A DNA stretch of 64,000 nucleotides, taken from Rhodeus uyekii (taxonomy: Eukaryota > Chordata > Actinopteri > Cypriniformes > Acheilognathidae). The stretch covers positions 2,634,001 to 2,698,000 of the forward strand of contig JAWRVZ010000086.1 in the NCBI GenBank assembly GCA_037043235.1, in the 5' to 3' direction. Shown here one piece after another: positions 14,924-28,700 of this stretch. The translations under genes and the position numbers were made by a program. How positions within the stretch are numbered: the first letter of the stretch is position 1; every line of letters begins with the position of its first letter. The notes under the pieces are model-generated. The model did no database searches. It was not told the origin of the DNA and saw only the letters and a list, made by a program, of their open reading frames with translations.

Positions 14924-17134
14924 GAAGAGACTTGACACAGGCCCTAATGCACAGCAAGGTTAAAGAAAAAAACTCTTGTAATTATTGTATATTTAGGTCT
15001 TTATCAAATATACAATAGCATCTATATACGTATTATATATAAAAAAAATTGTTACATTTTATTGAAGGTGACTGTGAACATTAGGTGGTTTAGTAATATG
15101 TTTCCAGAGAAGGGCAAGCATTTGCAAAAAACAATATATTTCTAATTTCTTGTGCTGCAATTAGTTGTGCGTATTATAATCTATAATGTTTTTTTTGTTT
15201 TTGTTTTTTTTAAACATGACACTGTAAAGGGCCAGTCACACAGCCGATCAGGCACGAATCACTCACAGATTGGGTTTGTGCGTGCTTGTGCGTCGAGAAA
15301 TTGACCAAAGTATTCCACAAACATTCGACACATGAATCACTGACGGAGTGCATCCAAACACGCACGCTTCGTGAACGTTCCATGTACAAGCACTTTCAGA
15401 ATCCACATTGTCAGTGGAATGAACGTGATACGTGCGCGGTTTATGAGTGATGTGAAGGTGGGGCGTCAGTGGACGGACGTGGACGTGCGCGGTTTCTAAC
15501 CAGTTCCGACGGATAAGCACTGACGGCCGGCGCGTGTCCCGCGCATAGTCACGCATACTCGACGCATAAACCACGCACGCCGACTCATGAATAACGCACA
15601 ACTGTGCGTCGGAAAATGTTTGAACCGTTCAAAACTCAAAATCACGCACAAACCGCCTTCGATGCACATCCACTTCCAATCACTGACTGTCCACGTTCGT
15701 TCCACCGACGAATTACACATACGACGCACGCTCCGCGCAGAAACGAAAATCTGTGCGTAATTCTTGCGTTTTCGCTGTGTGACTGGCCCTTAATGGAGGA
15801 TGAGGGCGATTCATTACCAGTTTAATAGTAAAAGTCTTTAAAGTTTGAACTTCATTATGGGTTACTCGGGCAAGAGCTTTCCAGCTTTGAAATCTGGTAA
15901 AACAATGTCAAAACTTGGAACATGCAAAAAGCTCCCATTGGGGTCTAAAGCCCTGGAAAGAAGTATGTCAGGTATCAGATTACTCTTGTAGCGCTCGTGT
16001 GTCGGAGCATAGAGGAGGTATTCTCATGCTAAAATCCTGACGATATAACCAGATTAAATCAACCAGTAACAAAACAATACAGACAATAAAGTGCTGAGAG
16101 TAACACATGGAAGAAGAGTTACATTTACATTTATGCATTCGGCAGAGACTTTTATCCAAAGCGACTTACATTGCATTCAGGGTACAAATTGAAATTCTAA
16201 TCAGTTCTTGCCTCCCTGGGAGTCAAACCCTTGACCTTGGGGTTGCAAGCGCCATGCTCGACTGTTTGAGCTACAGGAAAGCATCATGCCTAGAAAGCAG
16301 ATTTGGAAAACCTTAATGATTGGCTGTAAAACTCACCCGCTGGTCAGAGTCATGCATCATCAAAAAGAAACCATTAAGCCACATATGGTGCACTTTTTAC
16401 AACAGAACAAGTTCCTCTGGAGAAACTTACTGTCTTGTTCAATGCATCCCTTTCAGTCCCCAGACCAAACCACAAGGCTAAACAGAGCTATTTGTTCACT
16501 AACTGCATAAAAAGGTCACAGAAAATTGTCAACAACCCTATCCAGTCCATAAATAAATAAATAGCACAAGACATTCATTGATTACTTTCACAGATATAAA
16601 TGTGGCGCGATGACCCGTGCATGAACGGAATGCTACAGGGGTTCGAATCGGGTCAGCGCGCGCCAGTTTGTGACAGCATGTGCTGGACATTCAATGTGGG
16701 GTTTTGAGATCCACAATGAAAAGATGGTTCTCACCGGTCTGACATATGACTCGTTTCTAAATTAAGCAGACTATGCGAACTCTCAGAAACGGTTCGACAG
16801 TGACCCGTTAACGAACAGTAATCGGTTTTCCAACCCAACGTAAGAGTGGGCGGTACCTTCACAGTACATTGCACAATGCTGTCAACCAATAGGCACGCTA
16901 CAAAATATTGAGAATATTAAAGAAGGAGGGGAAGTCATAAAAAGGGTGCCATTACTGAAAGTGTTCGTTGGTGCACGTGTCCGGGCTTATCAGCAGAATG
17001 AGGCGTTGTCGCGTGCAGTTATTATGCTGTTTGGCAGAGGTCTTCAAATACTGCCATGCAAACGCTGTCACATGAATGACATTAAACTTCATCATTTACA
17101 TCAGCTGCATTTTAGTACGTAGGTGAATGGTTAA

Positions 17135-17191
<57 letters not shown>

Positions 17192-17595
17192 TGAACTTGG
17201 CATACGTGACAGGCTTGATAACTGAAGTGGAGGTTGAGTCTTTTGCAGACACCTATGTAACTCATTAGGCGTTTAACTCAAGTTAGGACTTTTTGACTGC
17301 TGAAATCTAATACCATGTGGCCATAACAAGTGCTAATTAGTTTTAAATCCCAAACCCTGGTTCTAACACATAATTTAAAGCTCCATATTTACAGAACCGC
17401 GACCTACTGTCCCTTGAACAACAACACAGACAACTCACTTTCACGCATCGTTCGCAGCAAACCCCATCTGATGTCACACAATGCCTATGTATTCACTGGC
17501 TATCATATGAGATACACACACTCACCGATCACCTCCTGGAGCTCATAGTCATCCTTGTTGATGGACCAGGGTTGGGAGCTCAGGTCCTCCGACAT
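5159..17595 (-). CDS. oxsr1: oxsr1, exons 1-2 (partial; 3' exons beyond left edge)
   Basis: Oxidative-stress-responsive kinase 1, a Ste20/GCK-VI Ser/Thr kinase that WNK kinases activate and that phosphorylates NKCC/KCC cation-chloride cotransporters in the cytoplasm. Exon 1 coding is 17526-17595: ATG at 17593-17595, 23 codons starting [20 protein letters not shown], ending in phase 1 at a GTGAGT donor. Exon 2 is 5159-5271 (CAG acceptor, GTATTG donor) and encodes the glycine-rich loop [12 protein letters not shown], the VAIK catalytic-lysine motif and [14 protein letters not shown], nearly identical to the human OXSR1 N-terminus as I know it. The phases join (1 + 113 nt = 38 codons). I found no exon 3 (expected KEIQAMSQCHHPNIV) in 1-5158, so intron 2 continues past the edge. 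STK39/SPAK is the close paralogue, but it has an extra Ala/Pro-rich N-terminal stretch that is absent here. Zebrafish may have duplicates, so an a/b suffix is not assigned. Confidence 0.95.
6027..6056. repeat. (TA)n microsatellite
   Basis: About 14 TA units followed by a T run. Confidence 0.85.
7570..7696. repeat. Left part of a MITE-like repeat split by a Tigger insertion
   Basis: Carries TGTTTCAAATAAACGCTG and AATATTTCACAATATTACC and stops at the TA where the Tigger element at 7699 begins; its continuation TTTTGATCAAAG resumes at 8449. The repeat is therefore older than the Tigger copy. Confidence 0.6.
7699..8446. mobile_element. Tigger/pogo-type non-autonomous element
   Basis: Ends CAGTGGAACCC (left) and GGGTTCCACTG (right), flanked by TA (7697-7698, 8447-8448). 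Internal TATCTCG and TTATGTCGA motifs match the three-copy subfamily at 34802, 45146 and 49195, but the terminal bases differ, so this is a sister subfamily. Frames inside show no transposase. Confidence 0.8.
9980..10235. repeat. Dispersed repeat with TGACTCATATGAACYGGTTC units
   Basis: Irregular units containing GACTCATATGAAC followed by GGTTCTTTTTAGTGATTC or similar. Related units occur at 50490-50760 and 52850-52960. No termini defined. Confidence 0.4.
10321..11386 (+). mobile_element. Tigger element with internally deleted transposase
   Basis: Ends CAGTGATACCTCGAGATACG (left) and ATCTCTAGGTATTACTG (right), flanked by TA (10319-10320, 11387-11388). The plus strand encodes a transposase N-terminus from 10549 ([17 protein letters not shown], then [15 protein letters not shown]), which runs out of frame at about 10680 and continues as the C-terminal part ([26 protein letters not shown]) to a stop near 10831. 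The CENP-B-like and DDE domains are missing, so this is an internal-deletion copy. Confidence 0.85.
12720..13075 (+). pseudogene. Ty3/gypsy-like gag relic
   Basis: Degenerate plus-strand coding in shifting frames. 12770-12860 reads [20 protein letters not shown], typical of the capsid region of fish Ty3/gypsy Gag. 12940-13060 reads [18 protein letters not shown] then GLCLFCG, the segment before and at the start of a CCHC zinc knuckle; the rest of the knuckle is lost. No pol, LTRs or priming site seen, so only a fragment remains. Confidence 0.65.
13923..14693. mobile_element. Non-autonomous hAT element
   Basis: Left end TAGAGATGCACTGAT, right end ATCGGTCTATCTCTA. Flanks ATATTAAC (13915-13922) and ATAGTAAT (14694-14701) are an 8-bp duplication matching at six positions. 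No transposase frame. The GGCCGATC-type internal motifs near 14640-14680 are the subterminal repeat. Confidence 0.75.
14889..14920. repeat. (AC)n microsatellite
   Basis: About 16 CA units just outside the hAT element that ends at 14693. Confidence 0.9.
15228..15790. mobile_element. PIF/Harbinger MITE, copy A
   Basis: Perfect terminal inverted repeats AGGGCCAGTCACACAGC / GCTGTGTGACTGGCCCT, flanked by TAA on both sides (15225-15227, 15791-15793); a 3-bp TWA target is the PIF/Harbinger signature. Interior rich in CACGCACA/TGTGCGT and CpG, on both strands. Non-coding. A second copy in the opposite orientation is at 44537-45068. Confidence 0.85.
16118..16285 (-). repeat. SINE fragment (tRNA-like part and LINE-type tail)
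   Basis: The plus strand reads ATTTATGCATTCGGCAGAGA and TTTTATCCAAAGCGACTTAC, the inverse of a common fish SINE/LINE tail, then GGGAGTCAAACCCTTGACC and CAAGCGCCATGCTCGACT, the inverse of a tRNA-like part with a B box. The element therefore lies on the minus strand. Confidence 0.7.
17139..17188. repeat. (GA)n microsatellite
   Basis: About 25 GA units, uninterrupted, 340 bp 3' of oxsr1 exon 1 on the transcript. Confidence 0.9.
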
Positions 17596-17776
17596 GTCTC
17601 AGGATTGCGTACCTTTATTTAGATCCCGATGAATCCAAGCACTAGTGTTAAGTGCTTACAGAAAATAACGTGTAAATGTTACTGTAATCCTCAAACCAGT
17701 AGCATTCCAGCTCCTCTCCGCGATTATCTTCTATAGCCTTTCTATCATTCCCAAACTTTGCCACCAGCGACCAAAA

Positions 17777-17830
17777 GCCCCGCCCACCGCATTCCTACAC
17801 AAGGACGGGCGCAATAGTCGGCCATCTTGG
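17777..17830 (-). promoter_or_regulatory. oxsr1 proximal promoter: YY1-like site and GC box
   Basis: About 185-235 bp upstream of the oxsr1 ATG. On the minus strand 17817-17830 reads CCAAGATGGCCGAC, close to the YY1 consensus (AAnATGGC), a site often found near start sites of TATA-less housekeeping genes. A GC box (CCCCGCCCA on the plus strand) is at 17778-17786. The surrounding 17600-17830 is richer in G+C than its flanks. Transcription start is not mapped. Confidence 0.5.
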
Positions 17831-19698
17831 GTGTGTAATACTCAGCCTCACCATCTAATATCTCCCTTAAAATATCTAACACTGTACTGTACATTCCGGC
17901 AAAATATCATAGATAATAGCTAATATTACTAGGGGAAAATGGCTATTTAGTATAAGGATTTTCCAGTATTAACAATAAATTTATATTTGGTGGAAACTAT
18001 AGTTATTATCTTTGCAAATATTTCAAAGGCTAAGCAAGAATAAGCATTATATGCACAACAATTGGTTCTATGAAACAACTTCCTTTTTTTGGCACAAAAA
18101 AGGAACACATAATTAACAGTAAGGAAAACATAATAATAATAATAATAATGGGGACAAATGGACATCATCATGAGAGGTTACAATAATTGAATACATCCAG
18201 ACAATATGCACAAAAAATAATAATTAAAGGCTCCGCTATGAAACTTTTAACTTCCTACTAGTGCACTGTGGTCTTTTTAAAGTTTATTATACCCCCATCT
18301 CGTGGAACAAACTGTTCATGGACCATTCCTCAGAAAATGTTCAAATGTTCATAGAAATAAGGCTTAAGAAGTTAACTGTTTATTTTAATTACAGATTTAT
18401 TAATTATAGTGATAAGAAAATGAACAGAATGCCTAACAGGATGGAAATAAAATACTAGAGTTAGTCGTGGAAGTTCATTCAGATTTAGTTCAAATCAATT
18501 ATTGGTTCATGGTCATGTCTCCAGATTCGGTTTAGAATGTTGGACGGAATGTTAAAGTGAGACAAATTAATTGAACAAAACGTCACAGAATCAATCAAAC
18601 ATTAAGATAAATCTCGTCACTTCCTGGAGGATGATGTCACTAAGCAACTGACTTTAGTTAAAGGGATATTGCAAAAGATTAGAATGGAAAGTGAAATTGA
18701 GGAAATTCCTATAAAACAAGGATCGATTACAACCATATTCACAAGAATATTTTAACAAATTCTATGTCATAAAAGCATCCGGGCACTTGGCCGGAAAAAG
18801 AATCTAATATTAATTTTATGATAAGATTTTGTTTTTTGTTTATATGTACGTGTGAATGAATATATATGTATTTATATTTTAATACATATATTTTTATATC
18901 ACTTAACGCATTTAAAAAAAAGTTTTTATCATAAACCACATACTTTGTTGCAGAGTTTACTCCTGTTTGTTGGTTTTCCTGTTCCGCTTCATTTTTCACT
19001 GCTTCCGTTTGCACTGACAGGAAATGCGGTAAATGTGGCCACCTTGATTTTTGATACAATATACATCTACACAAACGTATTTGAATGTATGTATACACAC
19101 ATAAATGACCTACTGTGTGACGTCAAATGTATAAGCTTTTTGCTATTAATGCAAATAATATACATTTTAGCAAATATATATCTGTTTGTACAACGCTGAG
19201 CACATGAGATAAAAGTTGTTTTCTTCATATAAAAATCTATTAAAATGACCTGAATAGCATATATAGTAATTATAGTAATTATGAATAGTAAGTTATGAGA
19301 CACAAGCAACAATAGAAAGGGATAAAAACCTAGTTTCATAAATTGTTAAAACAAAAATGTGAAAACAAATCTTTTGAAATTAATTCTATGCAAAATAATA
19401 ATAATTGAAACAATCGTCACACAGTGTGATCTAATGAAAAATGCAGATGAACGTGTCGTCAGAGGAAGATTGAGGTATTGAGGAGGAAGAACAAGGTTAA
19501 CCAATTGTGACTGCTAAACCAAGATAAAGATTGTGACAGTCAGTGAATCTGTTTTTAGCTGCTAAATTAACAAGGAATGCATTGTAATAATGTTCATGGC
19601 AAATAGCAAAACGAAAATAATAACACAAATATATTTTATAAGACAAAACACTGAAATACATATTAAAAGTACATGTTCTTGCGTCCCCATCCTTAATA

Positions 19699-19886
19699 CA
19701 CTGTTAAAAATAAAGGTTTGTAACTGACATTGATGGTTTTATGAAGAACCTTTAACATTCATTAACCCTTTCTACAAAAGGTTCTTTAGATTATTATAAT
19801 GTTCTTCACACTAAGAGCAATACATGTTTATTTTAAGAATGGTTCAATGAAAGGTTCTTTGAAAAACCCAAAATAGTTCTATGGAT
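19699..19886. repeat. MITE-like repeat (CACTGTTAAAAATAAAGGTT family)
   Basis: Contains CACTGTTAAAAATAAAGG, TGAAGAACCTTTAACATTC and AAAGGTTCTTTGAAAAACCC. I recognise this GGTTCTT-rich repeat as widespread in cyprinids; its right end is eroded. Confidence 0.6.
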
Positions 19887-20506
19887 ACTCACCAAGACAG
19901 GCCATTTACAATAATTTTGTGTGATTTTTGTCCATCAAGTTCAAATCAGCATTAGCGTGTTGTCTGAGAAGCATCATTTTATGTTGTGCACAAAAAACTT
20001 CTAAAACAACGTACAAGTACCGAATTAAATTTTCTTTTGTGTCTTCTTGCACTAGAATATTTAAACTTGCAAAGGATAAACTTTCGTCCAGGCCATCGGG
20101 CAGTCCTTATTGTCGAGCCCTATATGGCATCACTGTGAAAACTGAGTGTACCATCACTACAAGAGGCTTCAATTTAAGTTCAGTGATAGCAAACTGGGAA
20201 TGAATTGAAATAACAGCTGCATGATTATGCACATTCAGATTTCACACTTAACATGAACAAAATACAAAAGAAACACTTATGTACATTGCAAACAAGACAT
20301 AAAAATGCTTTGGAAACTCGAGCAACCTTTTGATTAGGGCAGATTAAAAACAGCTTTCTTGAAATGTTCATAAGCTGGACTCACTACTGAGTCTGAGAAA
20401 CTCTCCAAGCGAGCAGAAGTCACAGAAGCCAATTTCCCTTCATCCTCCATAGAGAATAGTGTGCTTAACCTAGTGATGACTGTATAGTAAACCTAAATAG
20501 AAAAGT

Positions 20507-23465
<2,959 letters not shown>

Positions 23466-25091
23466 ATTTATCGGCAAAATCTCACTCTTGTCCACCGAGG
23501 TTGTTAAATCCGCTCGTTTAACTTAACGCGATTTAAAATAAAAAAGTTTATGCTGTCATTTCCTGAAGCTACCGATAAACTGAAGGGAATCAAAATTTAC
23601 GCTACACAGTTACAGTGAAAAAAGTACGTTTTTTTTAGTCGAGTGAAGATTGAGGAAAAGAAAACATATGAGAAGTGACGAAATAAGCGAACAGCCAACT
23701 GCGTAAAAACAGGGAGGATCTACTGTTTCAGGGTCGGCTGTTAGAAGCGAGTGCGTCATTGAGAGATTAGTCCAGCACTGATCTCAGGTCTGCTGACAGG
23801 GTCACAACCAAATATGGACAATTTCCGGAACTCTGACGATACAAACTTGTCTGTGGAGGAAAAGGGCTTAAAATGTTCTGTTTTTCAGGAACGTTCTGGT
23901 TCAATGTTTCGAGTTTTGGATAAATAATAATAAATAGTTGTCTAATAGTTGTTTGGAGCATCCTTTGTGTTTTGAATTTTTGCTAATTATAACATTATTA
24001 TAATTTAGACAACATTGATAAAGAGAATTGTCACAGATAACCTATTTAGTCATTTCTCCTTGGACTTTAAGTTTATCATCAGTCAACTGTTTTTTTTTTG
24101 GTTCAAATTTCCCGCTCTTATGGGATTAAATGGGTTACCACGGGATTTCATTTGATCACCACACCTATTAGTCTTTTAGTTCATCGTCAATGTACATAAT
24201 GAACTAAAGGTTGCCTGCATTAATCAATTTTAATGTTGATTTCATTACGTTTCTTGTTTTTTCCGGTTCATTGTGGGCTATTATTTGTGTTTATTTTGAG
24301 TTTATTCTTTTATTAAATACTTTTAACTTTTGAAACTTCTTCGTCTTTGAACTGTAACGAGAGCACCAAACATAGATAATCAAATCTAATAAATGTGCCA
24401 CAACTGTTTTAAGACTCACTAAAACTTCCACAAAAAAGAAATGTTGGCATAGGCCATTTACTTAAAAAGAAGAAAAGCAATTTTGTTTTAAAAAGTTAAT
24501 CTATTTGTGCAGTGGTTTAACCAACCAAGGAAGCAATTTTGTCATGTGATAAGAAAAGTATTGTACTTTTTATTTAGTATGCGGAGTACACAGCTGTCTT
24601 AAAGCCTTTTCCTTCACTTTTCAAAAGCAAACTGAAACCGTTTGCACTTCTCACTTCCTATTTCCAAAGAAAATATTCTGAATGTGCAAATTGTTCAAAC
24701 CTTTCTCAGTTTATCTGTAATTTACATATGTTATATGTAATATACATATATCCCCGTTTCATGTGAGAAAGACAAAACTCCTCCCAAAAGATATTTTAGG
24801 TATACCAACCTGAAAAAAAGGAAATTATGGAAAACAACCAAAACTAGAACATTGTTTTCAACACAGGATACACAAACACAAAATTAGAGCTACAGTTTGT
24901 CATAATGTCCTCAGATTGTGAACATCAGTTTCTGTATCTGCATGTAAAAACCGATTCAGAATGAGTAACACAAAACCACACTTCTGTGTCCATTTTCCCT
25001 TCCTCATTTTCCAGTCTAAAACCTGAGCAGATGCATCACTACTCTGTGTGATGCAGCTCAAGAGAAAGCACTAATCCATTACATCTCATCT
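23466..25091. other. myd88 promoter and cry-dash 3' flank
   Basis: 1.6 kb between the myd88 start and the cry-dash stop, so myd88 control sequences and the cry-dash 3' UTR must share it. A heat shock element (23884-23896) is near myd88. AATAAA on the minus strand near 24568-24575 is a candidate cry-dash poly(A) signal about 520 bp after its stop. No repeat recognised. Confidence 0.55.
23884..23896. promoter_or_regulatory. Perfect three-unit heat shock element upstream of myd88
   Basis: TTCAGGAACGTTC matches TTCnnGAAnnTTC at all nine fixed bases, about 420 bp upstream of the myd88 ATG. Such a match could occur by chance roughly once in a window of this size, so the position is the only extra support. 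Confidence 0.3.
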
Positions 25092-25733
25092 TCAGAAAGT
25101 CTTTTTCTTGGAGAAGTAGAAGTCAATGCCTCTGTCTTTGTGTTGTCTTGGAGTGTAAGATGAGCCCTTCCTCCCTTTTGCTGATGATGAACCAGACTGA
25201 AAAAGAAACCACAAATATAATGTGTTATATATTTTTTTTAAACAAGCTCGCATTTGTCCCTAATAGTCAGTTGTTAATAATCTCACTGATTTGTTGTTGA
25301 TATGACGGCTCCACTCAGGCGCTATGACGATGGGCGAGGGGTATGTGTCGTTGAGCGAAATCTTGGCATGTGAGAGCGCAGAGTTGCTGAGGGTCCAGGG
25401 CATGTGCACGTCCCCACCTTTAATACCTCCAAGCTCTGGAACCCACTGTCGGACATAGTCCCCCTTCACAGATATAATATTTTGTGTCAGTTTCATGCAG
25501 AAAAATGCATTAATCTCTCTGACACATCAGATGCATGTGTAACTTCCTCTTCCTATATCTATTCTTACGTTCATAGCAGAACCTACTTACGAGATAATAA
25601 AAAGCATTTAAAAGTGGAACATACCAGGATGTGCATTTGGTTTCACATCAGTATAGACCAGGGGTGGGCAAACTTTTTGTCTCGCAGGCCACATTGGTTT
25701 CTTAAAATTGAAAGAGGGGCCGGGATTGTTGAT

Positions 25734-25779
<46 letters not shown>

Positions 25780-28700
25780 TAAGGGGGGATAAGGTTGGGA
25801 CAAATCCATGACTTTAATATACGAGCGCAAAACTGATGTTTGTGTGAGCGTAAATTACATACGCATTACATCCGCGAGCGGAAAACAGAGCTACATGGGT
25901 ACGCAAGCTCAAAAATAAAAAACAATAAAAATAACTCACTGCTCTTGACTTTTGTAACTTTAATAAATTCAGATATTTTTAATATATAGTGAAGATGATT
26001 CAATGCTATTTTACATTTGATTATCTTAATCAAATTAGCTGAGAGCAAGTGCTGGTTCTACCTGAAAAACACTACTGTGTTTTGTTCTTCTGAGCCCTGA
26101 TGAAGGAACACTAAATACATACTGTTTTATTGAATGAAAGATAAAATATGACAACAGAAGCATGAAAATAACTGAGGGAAATATATATAGGGACATGACC
26201 AGAGCAAAGGCAGGATATACTTCCCTCAATTTAATATATATTTAATGACTTCAAAACTGGTGTATGAGCTCTAAGTGCATTTTATTCTAATGTACATTAT
26301 AGTTCCTCTACCTATATTTCCCTATTTTTCCTCTTGTATTTGCAGGTCATGTTCTTGAATGCAGCAAATAACAACATAACCTTGACAGCATACAACTTCT
26401 TTTGAGAAGGTCGCACCTGTGCATTTACTTATAATAAATCCTAGAAAACCTGTATAAAGTATAGTTTGGTCTTAAATCACTCGACTGGGACACGTGAAAT
26501 TACAACAAAACAATATTAATACAATTTAATCGACAAAAAAAACATTGTCATTGCCTCAGCTTTAGATTGACAATCACAGGCGTCCAATCACAACTGACCT
26601 CTGGAAAAAAGGGAACTAACCAATGACGTTTGATGTTACTATTACAAGAGCAAGCCCCGCCCCACGACTGACAGAAATAAAAATGCAGTTGAGAGCGGGC
26701 GAATGTTCGCCCGCGCGCGAGTGATTAAAATGATCTTGCGGGTACCCGTATTTACGCGTGTAGCTCTGTTTTCCACTCGCGGAAGGGGGTGGGGGTCTAG
26801 AGGGGTTTGCGACAAAAGCATACTCTCCCCACACTTTCAGCGCCACAGCCGCTTGCAGCCGCGACAGAGTGACATTACAGGGAAATGTAAAATGAAGGAG
26901 GTTTAATACAGGTTCGGCAAGTTCGGCGGGCTGGATTAAAAAGCCCAACGGGTCGGATATGGCCCGCGGGCCGTAGTTTGCCCACCCCTGGTATAGACCA
27001 TAAAGGCAGCGGTTTATTAATTATTTTATTATAATTTTAATAATTTAAACATCCATTTTATTTGATCCATTTTAAATAAATAAAAAAAAAATACATTTAT
27101 TTCCATCCATTTTATCTAATATAAAATGTAATGAGCACTTTTAAACTTATAATTAAAGATCAAATTTTATTTAGGTTTTCAATAGTCAATAGTCAATTCA
27201 ATAGTCAATTAAAATTTTAATATTTTATTTATTTACAAAAGGTTGTTAATTGTTTCCAAGTTTTACAAATCTGATTTACATAAGTTAAGGTCTTAAAAGC
27301 AGCTGCTGATTTATAAAAAAAAAAAATGTTTTTGAATTATTTTACTGTTTAAATTGTGGTAACTTACCCCTATAATACGCAGAACCTTTTGTCACAAAAG
27401 ATCAATATGTGTAGAGTGAACAATATTTTCTCCTTGGTATAAAAAATAAATAAAACTATAAAAAATAAACCTACCCTGAAAAATATTCAATGGGGGGAAA
27501 AGTGTGATAACTAGTCTCTCAAGTTTTTGCTGAGATGCATACAAACAAAAATGTTATTTGGTTTTATGTGCCATTACCGTAAGAGACTTGTAAAAACTAC
27601 TACATACGTTATTGTCATAGTCCAGTCCTTGTTTAATCATATTAAACTTCCTGTTTTCTCGTGGGTCATTGCCTATTCCAGCACTATAGAGCCAGTTTCC
27701 ATAGTTGCTGCAGACGTCATGGTCCACCTGACAGCAATGAAAGATCATAGCGCATCAAATGGCATCAAAACCCAGTCCATCAAATATATTGTTTCTCACC
27801 AGCAGGTATTCAAACCACTCAGCACCCAGTCTCCAGTCTAAGCCCAAGTCCTTGGTCAGAAAGCTGGCCACATTTTGACGTCCTCTGTTGGACATGAATC
27901 CTGTCAGTGCAAGCTCCCTCATGTTGGCATCTACGAACGGCACGCCAGTTCTCCCCTCTGGACAACATGTGAAAAATCTATTACTATTTATTCAAAGAAA
28001 ATCAACTGAAATGTGTATTCTTCAGTTAATTTACAAAATTAAAGGGACAGTTCACCCAAAAATGAACACCTTCAAGTTATTCCAAACCTGTATGAGTTTC
28101 TTCTTCTGTTGAACACAAAAGAAGATATTTTGAAGAATGATGGTAACCAAACAGTTTATGGTAGCCATAGACTTCTATAGTATGAAAAAAATGACTATGA
28201 TGGCTCCCGTCAATGGCTACCGTCAACCGTCTCGGTACCAACAATCTGAAAAATATCTTCCTTTGTTTTCAGCTGAATAAAGCAGGTAATTTTTGGTCAA
28301 AATATCCTTAAGTACAGAATTAAGAATTAGTAGGGAAAACTAGCAGGTTCTCTGAGGGAAATATTACCTTTCCATGCACAGAACAATGCCATATCTGTCT
28401 TCCAGGGCACATGCTTGTCTTGCAGACCTTCAGTTCATGAGGGAAAAATTATCATATTAATAATTTAAACATCCATTTTATTTGAATTTTAGGTATTAAA
28501 ATGTAACTGATCACTATAAATCTTTATTCAATAACTTCTGGAAGCTTTGTTGTATTTTATTCCATTTCATTTTAATTATTTGATTTTTTTTCTATTCATC
28601 AAAGAACCGTGGATAAAGGTCATCACAGTTTCCACAAAAGTTTTAAGCAGCACAACAGTTTTCTATGGAAGCCCGTTTCCGCCACAGTTGAGAAAAAAAA

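Larger units (their letters stand above)
5272..17525. other. oxsr1 intron 1 (12.3 kb)
   Basis: Long first intron containing a TA microsatellite (about 6027-6056), Tigger elements at 7699-8446 and 10321-11386, a Ty3-like gag relic (12720-13075), a hAT element (13923-14693), an AC tract (14889-14920), a PIF/Harbinger MITE (15228-15790), a SINE-like fragment (16118-16285) and a GA tract (17139-17188). I see nothing recognisable in 5272-6020, 6060-7560, 8460-9975, 11400-12700 or 16290-17135, apart from a tRNA B-box-like GGTTCGAATCG near 16641 that is too isolated to call. Confidence 0.7.
17596..20506. other. oxsr1-myd88 intergenic region
   Basis: 2.9 kb holding the oxsr1 promoter and 5' UTR on its left and the myd88 3' UTR on its right, between genes transcribed in the same direction. 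It contains AT-rich simple sequence, a short AAT run near 18130-18150 and a MITE fragment (19699-19886). The open frames around 18739-19339 are AT-rich chance frames. Confidence 0.6.
25659..26990. mobile_element. hAT element with perfect 8-bp target duplication, in cry-dash intron 12
   Basis: Starts CAGGGGTGGGCAAACTTTTT and ends AGTTTGCCCACCCCTG. GTATAGAC flanks it exactly on both sides (25651-25658, 26991-26998). The perfect duplication suggests a fairly young insertion. Inside are a 42-base G run and a damaged copy of the integrase-type element's inverted ends (about 25803-26778). No hAT transposase frame seen. Confidence 0.88.

Noticed and set aside
16600..16680. Possible tRNA gene around GGGTTCGAATCGGGTC
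   Set aside because: Only a B-box-like motif is present; I could not fold a cloverleaf or find a matching A box.
17139..17188. Regular GA array considered as a structured repeat array
   Set aside because: It is a plain dinucleotide microsatellite; no spacer-repeat structure exists, and CRISPR is not expected in a vertebrate genome.
18739..19339. Overlapping frames of 90-119 codons on both strands
   Set aside because: AT-rich Tyr/Ile/Phe-rich translations with no family features, in the oxsr1-myd88 intergenic region.
25404..25811. 135-codon plus-strand frame with a long glycine run
   Set aside because: It is the antisense of cry-dash exon 13 read on into the poly(G) run.
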